Below, in pieces: positions 59,874-64,000 of a stretch of 64,000 nt of DNA (its first letter is position 1; every line of letters begins with the position of its first letter). The DNA is from an uncultured Bacteroidales bacterium (lineage in GTDB: Bacteria; Bacteroidota; Bacteroidia; Bacteroidales; Paludibacteraceae), in the NCBI GenBank assembly GCA_902778935.1, contig CACYZT010000002.1, positions 1 through 64,000 of the forward strand, in the 5' to 3' direction. The position numbers and the translations under genes were made by a program. The notes under the pieces were generated by a model that was not told the DNA's origin, did not search any database, and saw only the letters and a program-made list of their open reading frames with translations.

Positions 59874-60953
59874 ATGACTAATTTTACTGTTGGTCCGGTG
59901 CAGTCATCGGAAGCTGTACGGGCTATAGGTGCTGAGCAAGTACCTTATTTTAGAACGGCTGAATTTTCTGCATTGATGCTAGAAAATGAGCGGTTGCTTA
60001 AGAAGTTTGCAAATGCTACAGAAGATAGCAAAGCTGTCTTTATGACTTGTTCTGGTTCCGGAGGCATGGAAACTGCTATCATTAACTGTCTGACTAAAGA
60101 AGATAAAGCTCTAGTCATCAATGGTGGAAGTTTTGGTGAACGATTTGTGGAACTGCTTACACTCCATGAAATTCCTTTTACTGAAATCAAGTTGGAGCAT
60201 GGCAAGGCATTGAAACCGGAACACCTTGCCCCCTACGAGAACAAAGGCTATACAGCGTTCTTATTGCAGAAGCACGAGACTTCAACGGGCGTACACTATG
60301 ATATTAATCTCGTAAGTGATTTCTGCAAACGCAACGGATGTTTTATGATAGTGGATACTATCAGTTCATTCTTGTGTGACCCCTTTAATATGGCAGCTCT
60401 TGATGCTGGTGTAATGATTACCGGCAGTCAGAAAGCATTGGCTTGCCCTCCGGGTATTGCCCTAATGATATTGGCACCATCTGCATTGGCTCGTATTGAA
60501 AGGACAAAATGCTGCTGCCAGTATCTGGATTTGAAGTTAGCATTGAAGAATCAAGAGCGTGGACAAACGCCATGGACTCCTGCTGTGGGGGTACTTCGAC
60601 AGATAAATGTTCGATTGAAGGAGATAGATGCAATGGGTGGCGCAGACGCTGAGATTAAACGCACAGCGGGATTGGCTAATTATTTCCGTAACAAACTGCG
60701 GGAACACAATCTGCCGTTTGAGATTATTAGCGAAAGCTTAAGTAATGCCGTAACTCCGTTGCATCCTACCACGCAATCCGCTTATGAGATATTCCTTAAG
60801 ATTAAGGAAGAGTATGGTATGTGGATTTGCCCAAACGGAGGAGACATGAAAGATACCGTTTTTCGCGTAGGTCACATAGGTTGCTTGACGGAATCGGACT
60901 ACGATAAATTGATTGATGCATTCCTTGATTTAAGGAAAAAGAAATTTATCTAA
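59874..60953 (+). CDS. Class V aminotransferase
   Basis: This 359-residue PLP enzyme starts [20 protein letters not shown], has [49 protein letters not shown] and the PLP lysine in [18 protein letters not shown]. The fold is that of alanine-glyoxylate and 2-aminoethylphosphonate aminotransferases. In this locus it probably aminates a keto-polyol phosphate or phosphonate-like intermediate. No PEP mutase gene is in the window, so a phosphonate route is less likely. It shares one base with the fusion gene that follows. Confidence 0.9.
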   Translation: MTNFTVGPVQSSEAVRAIGAEQVPYFRTAEFSALMLENERLLKKFANATEDSKAVFMTCSGSGGMETAIINCLTKEDKALVINGGSFGERFVELLTLHEIPFTEIKLEHGKALKPEHLAPYENKGYTAFLLQKHETSTGVHYDINLVSDFCKRNGCFMIVDTISSFLCDPFNMAALDAGVMITGSQKALACPPGIALMILAPSALARIERTKCCCQYLDLKLALKNQERGQTPWTPAVGVLRQINVRLKEIDAMGGADAEIKRTAGLANYFRNKLREHNLPFEIISESLSNAVTPLHPTTQSAYEIFLKIKEEYGMWICPNGGDMKDTVFRVGHIGCLTESDYDKLIDAFLDLRKKKFI

Positions 60954-62293
60954 TGAAGAAGGTTATTACATATGGCACATTCGATCTGTTTCATCAGGGT
61001 CACTATAATCTCTTGAAAAGAGCAAAGGATTTGGGCGACTTTCTCATAGTGGGTGTTACAACAGATAACTTCGATCTTGAGCGAGGCAAAATGAATACAT
61101 GCAACAATGTGATGGAGCGGATTGAGGCGGTAAAAGCGACAGGTCTGGCAAATCAAATTGTTATCGAGGAATATCGTGGTCAGAAAATTGATGACATTCA
61201 AAAATATGGAGTTGACATATTTGCCATTGGTTCTGATTGGGAAGGATATTTTGATTATCTAAGCGAATTCTGTCAGGTTATTTACCTACCCAGGACCGAA
61301 GGCATTTCTTCTACTCAATTACGCCAGGAGCGCCCCACGGTCAATATTGGTATTATTGGCACAGGAAGCATTGCCTCTCGTTTCGTTCCAGAATCAGACA
61401 ATGTGAATAGCGCTATCATTACAGTTGCATATAATCCCAACATGGTAGAGAATACTGAATTTTGCGAGCAGTTCAAGGTGCCAGTCAAAGCTCAAAGTTT
61501 GGATGAATTGTATGATAATTGTAATGCGGTATATATTGCTTCTCCTCATTATACACACTACAAGTATGCAAAATCTGCGTTGATGGCTGGCAAACATGTA
61601 TTATGTGAGACCCCCTTTGTGTTTTCTAAAAAACAAGCAGAAGAGTTATACCAGATTGCGGAAGAAAAGAACTTGGTGCTGATGGTTGCGTTAAAGACTG
61701 CTTATACGCCGGCATTTGGACATTTGTTCTCTCTTTTGAAATCACGAGTAATTGGTGACATTGTAGAAGTGAATGCTTCTGTAACAACATTAACAGACGA
61801 GAACTCTGAGAAACTTGATAGTACAAGGATTGGTGGCAGTATGAGCGAAAACGCTTGTTTCCCGTTATTGCCAATCTTCAAATTCTTAGGTACAGATTTC
61901 AGAAACATTAACTTCTATTCTAAAATGAAGAATAATGTTGATATGTTTACCAAGGCCGTCTTCCGTTATGAACATGCTGTAGCATCATTTCAGGTTGGTC
62001 TTGGAGTGAAGACAGAAGGATCTATGACTATTGCAGGAACGAAAGGATATGTATATGTTCCGGCTCCTTGGTGGAAAACAGATTACTTTGAGGTACGCTA
62101 TGAAGACCAAAATCAGAATAAGAAATATTTCTACCCTTTCGTAGGTGAGGGCTTGCGCTATGAAATCAAGGACTTTGTAGCATCCATACTTTCTAATGGT
62201 TCTCATTTCAATAAGATTTCGAAGAAAGAGAACATGAAAATGGCAGAAGTGCAAGAACTATATATAAAAGGAAATAATTTATATAAGCTTTGA
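60953..62293 (+). CDS. Cytidylyltransferase fused to Gfo/Idh/MocA oxidoreductase
   Basis: This 446-residue protein has residues 1-130 as a TagD-like cytidylyltransferase (VITYGTFDLFHQGHYNLLKR with the HxGH nucleotide motif, then ISSTQLRQ) and residues 135-446 as a Gfo/Idh/MocA oxidoreductase (VNIGIIGTGSIASRFVPESD, YIASPHYTHYKYAKSALMAG, HVLCETPFVFSKKQAEEL). A single protein could oxidise or reduce a small polyol and activate it with CTP. Together with the class V aminotransferase and the TagB-like enzyme it suggests a CDP-amino-polyol donor; this is inference. Confidence 0.9.
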   Translation: MKKVITYGTFDLFHQGHYNLLKRAKDLGDFLIVGVTTDNFDLERGKMNTCNNVMERIEAVKATGLANQIVIEEYRGQKIDDIQKYGVDIFAIGSDWEGYFDYLSEFCQVIYLPRTEGISSTQLRQERPTVNIGIIGTGSIASRFVPESDNVNSAIITVAYNPNMVENTEFCEQFKVPVKAQSLDELYDNCNAVYIASPHYTHYKYAKSALMAGKHVLCETPFVFSKKQAEELYQIAEEKNLVLMVALKTAYTPAFGHLFSLLKSRVIGDIVEVNASVTTLTDENSEKLDSTRIGGSMSENACFPLLPIFKFLGTDFRNINFYSKMKNNVDMFTKAVFRYEHAVASFQVGLGVKTEGSMTIAGTKGYVYVPAPWWKTDYFEVRYEDQNQNKKYFYPFVGEGLRYEIKDFVASILSNGSHFNKISKKENMKMAEVQELYIKGNNLYKL

Positions 62294-63525
62294 TACAGGA
62301 AATAGATAATAAACTTTGTCCGCAGAGTGTCTGTACTGGTTGTTTCGCATGCAAACAAGTATGTGCGAAAGGGGCTGTTCATCTCAAAGAAGATAAAGGT
62401 TTCTCATATCCTGTGATTGATGCTTCCCTATGCGTAGATTGTGGCCTCTGTACAAAAGTTTGCCCTGTGCTAAATCCGAGAGTGACTGTTGATGAGCACA
62501 AAGGAAGAACTCTTAGCTATGCAATATGGAACAACAATCTGAAGGAGAGAATGAATAGTTCTTCCGGTGGCACATTCTCTGCGTTAGCAGACAAGGCCAT
62601 CAAGGAAGGAGGCATAGTGTACGGTGCTGCATGGAATGAAGCTATGCAACTTCGGCATATTGGTGTAGAAGACCCCCATAGTTTGGAGGCATTGAGGCGG
62701 TCGAAATATGTACAGAGTAATACCGATGGGGTTTTTAAGAATGCTAAATTACAGTTAAAGTCAGGAAGAGTGGTTCTATTCTGTGGTACACCTTGCCAGA
62801 TTGCAGGCTTGTTATCTTTCCTCGGAAACAAGGATAACCCCAACCTGATAACGGTAGGAGTAGTCTGCCACGGAGTTCCATCACAAAGGTCATTTGACAA
62901 GTATATACACGAGATAGAGGAAGAGAAATCTGTTAAGATATTTGATTGTAATTTTAGGTCAAAAAAACGCGGATGGCGTACAGGCCTAAACCTAATATTA
63001 TACACAAAAACTGCTGATAATAAGGTTATTGCGATAGATAAACTGCTGTCAGACAATGTATACATGAATGCTTTTTTAAAACAGTTTTTTTTACGTGAAT
63101 CATGTTATAATTGTCCTTTCAAAGAAGAGAATAATGGATACTATGCAGATATCATGTTATCTGATGCGTGGAGTCTTTGGGAAGCCCTTCCTTGGGGACA
63201 AGTTGATTTTGGGAAAGGAGTTTCATCTGTGATTGCAAATACTGAAAAAGGTTACAAATTTCTAAAAAGTTGTTTTGAGGAAATCACCGTTATTGAACGC
63301 CCATATGCAGAATATGCCTCTAATTCTGGATTGAGAAAAGCACATAAGCCGAGCAATAACGATACGGCTTTTGAATACCTAAAAACACATTCATGGTTAG
63401 AAACACAGTCAAAGTTTTTTCCTTTAACGCTGCGTCAAAAGATACCATTGGTTACACGTTTGATTATAGGGGAGAATTATTCCATCCTATTCAAGAAGAT
63501 TATAAAACAAATATTTCGAAGATGA
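62290..63525 (+). CDS. FrhB/FdhB-type iron-sulfur protein (coenzyme F420 hydrogenase beta subunit family)
   Basis: This 411-residue protein starts at a TTG overlapping the previous stop. Two ferredoxin motifs are near the N terminus, CTGCFACKQVC and CVDCGLCTKVC, then the FrhB N- and C-terminal domains (NSSSGGTFSALADKAIKEGG, CGTPCQIAGLLSFL, FKEENNGYYADIMLSDAW). In capsule loci this protein is regularly found beside a polysaccharide pyruvyltransferase, as here, and may use flavin and Fe-S clusters for a redox step on the glycan. The exact reaction is not known. Confidence 0.88.
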   Translation: MIQEIDNKLCPQSVCTGCFACKQVCAKGAVHLKEDKGFSYPVIDASLCVDCGLCTKVCPVLNPRVTVDEHKGRTLSYAIWNNNLKERMNSSSGGTFSALADKAIKEGGIVYGAAWNEAMQLRHIGVEDPHSLEALRRSKYVQSNTDGVFKNAKLQLKSGRVVLFCGTPCQIAGLLSFLGNKDNPNLITVGVVCHGVPSQRSFDKYIHEIEEEKSVKIFDCNFRSKKRGWRTGLNLILYTKTADNKVIAIDKLLSDNVYMNAFLKQFFLRESCYNCPFKEENNGYYADIMLSDAWSLWEALPWGQVDFGKGVSSVIANTEKGYKFLKSCFEEITVIERPYAEYASNSGLRKAHKPSNNDTAFEYLKTHSWLETQSKFFPLTLRQKIPLVTRLIIGENYSILFKKIIKQIFRR

Positions 63526-64000
63526 AGAAATTAGCTATTTTAACGTTAGTCATCAACAACTACGGAACAAAACTTCAATCATTTGCCTTGTGCAATGCCA
63601 TTAAGAAATTAAACCTTGTAGAACCTGAGGTTATTAACCTGCAAGGCTCTTGGCATGGAAGCACCGTAAAAATTAGCAGAAAGAAACAACTGCTTGATGT
63701 TCTCAAAACATATAAATTGAAGTCCGTCAAGAAAATCTTTGATTTTATCAGGTGGAGTTATCAGTTCAAGATTATCAGAAAGAATGCCGAATCATTTAAG
63801 GGTGCAGAAACCACGAAAGAAGCTCTATTTTTAGAATTCGATAAGCACATCCCTTATAGCAAAGAGGTTTATACGATAGACGATGTAAGGTCCGGCAAAT
63901 TGGCACACTACGACATGTTCTTGGTAGGAAGCGATCAGGTTTGGAATGCACCTAGAGTTGGTTGCTTGGATGTGTATATGTGTGATTTTTTGCATATGAA
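63522..64000 (+). CDS. Polysaccharide pyruvyltransferase family protein (partial, cut by window end)
   Basis: The visible 159 codons start MKKLAILTLVINNYGTKLQS and later VGSDQVWNA, the N-terminal half of the pyruvyltransferase (CsaB/WcaK) family. It should transfer pyruvate from phosphoenolpyruvate to form a ketal on a sugar. It overlaps the FrhB-type gene by 4 nt (ATGA), which fits the common FrhB-pyruvyltransferase pair. The C-terminal half lies beyond the window. Confidence 0.88.
   Translation, partial: MKKLAILTLVINNYGTKLQSFALCNAIKKLNLVEPEVINLQGSWHGSTVKISRKKQLLDVLKTYKLKSVKKIFDFIRWSYQFKIIRKNAESFKGAETTKEALFLEFDKHIPYSKEVYTIDDVRSGKLAHYDMFLVGSDQVWNAPRVGCLDVYMCDFLHM

Noticed and set aside
59874..62293. 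Standard aminoethylphosphonate pathway
   Set aside because: PEP mutase and phosphonopyruvate decarboxylase genes are missing from the window, although an aminotransferase of that class is present.

Overview
The window looks like a chromosomal segment of a Bacteroidales bacterium, probably a gut or oral commensal; the genus cannot be fixed from the sequence. The evidence is the Bacteroidetes promoter type (TTTG, a 20-nt spacer, then TAnnTTTG) in front of more than a dozen transcription units, a eukaryote-like single-chain glycyl-tRNA synthetase, RhuM and Bro-N accessory genes, a calycin-like secreted protein, a smalltalk-like small protein, and two TIGR02436-type four-helix-bundle genes.

Layout. 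(1) 1-2128: an IS66-family element (tnpB, tnpC), cut by the window start. (2) 2395-15563, minus strand: a glycan locus of about a dozen glycosyltransferases, a GT32-deacetylase fusion, a GtrA flippase and a Wzt-type ABC ATPase at its promoter-proximal end. (3) 15684-26278: housekeeping genes (hydrolase, glyS, aminotransferase, lplA, guaD, GtrA-like, alaS, pdxA, nitroreductase). (4) 26434-28851: two UDP-sugar dehydrogenase-family genes with a four-helix-bundle cassette between them. (5) 29500-42600: a mosaic accessory island holding RhuM, a collapsed AlbA gene, Bro-N, a Cas2-like/PIN_8 pair, a membrane coiled-coil protein, a PARIS-like AAA/DUF4435 pair, wecB plus a frameshifted wecC, a cyclase-like protein, and a short Cys-containing peptide gene followed by a hairpin and a radical SAM/SPASM maturase with a PqqD-like domain (a probable RiPP locus). 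Remnants of rmlA, PHP and winged-helix genes lie between the cassettes. (6) 42645-46089: capG-capF-capE, the UDP-L-FucNAc pathway. (7) 46191-49442, minus strand: small hypothetical proteins, two or three of them mutually similar. (8) 49599-64000: an O-antigen/capsule operon with rmlC, Wzx, Wzy, four glycosyltransferases, an EEP-family protein, and a module (TagB-like transferase, class V aminotransferase, cytidylyltransferase-oxidoreductase fusion) that probably makes and transfers a CDP-activated amino-polyol phosphate. An FrhB-type protein and a pyruvyltransferase cut by the window end follow.

Cross-cutting structure. Six units (RhuM, the 33966 membrane gene, wecB, capG, rmlC and the 51823 transferase) share a strongly similar upstream module of up to about 105 bp: a GCAAAA-CGCCAGTTTT-GT-ACAAAAT block, usually a dyad touching the -33 box, a T-tract and TAnnTTTG. 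Sugar-precursor genes and accessory genes may therefore be controlled together, and the duplicated flanks may let cassettes recombine. Separately, very short tandem repeats (6-9 nt units) sit on gene junctions, bound both four-helix-bundle genes in inverted orientation, and encode parts of several proteins.
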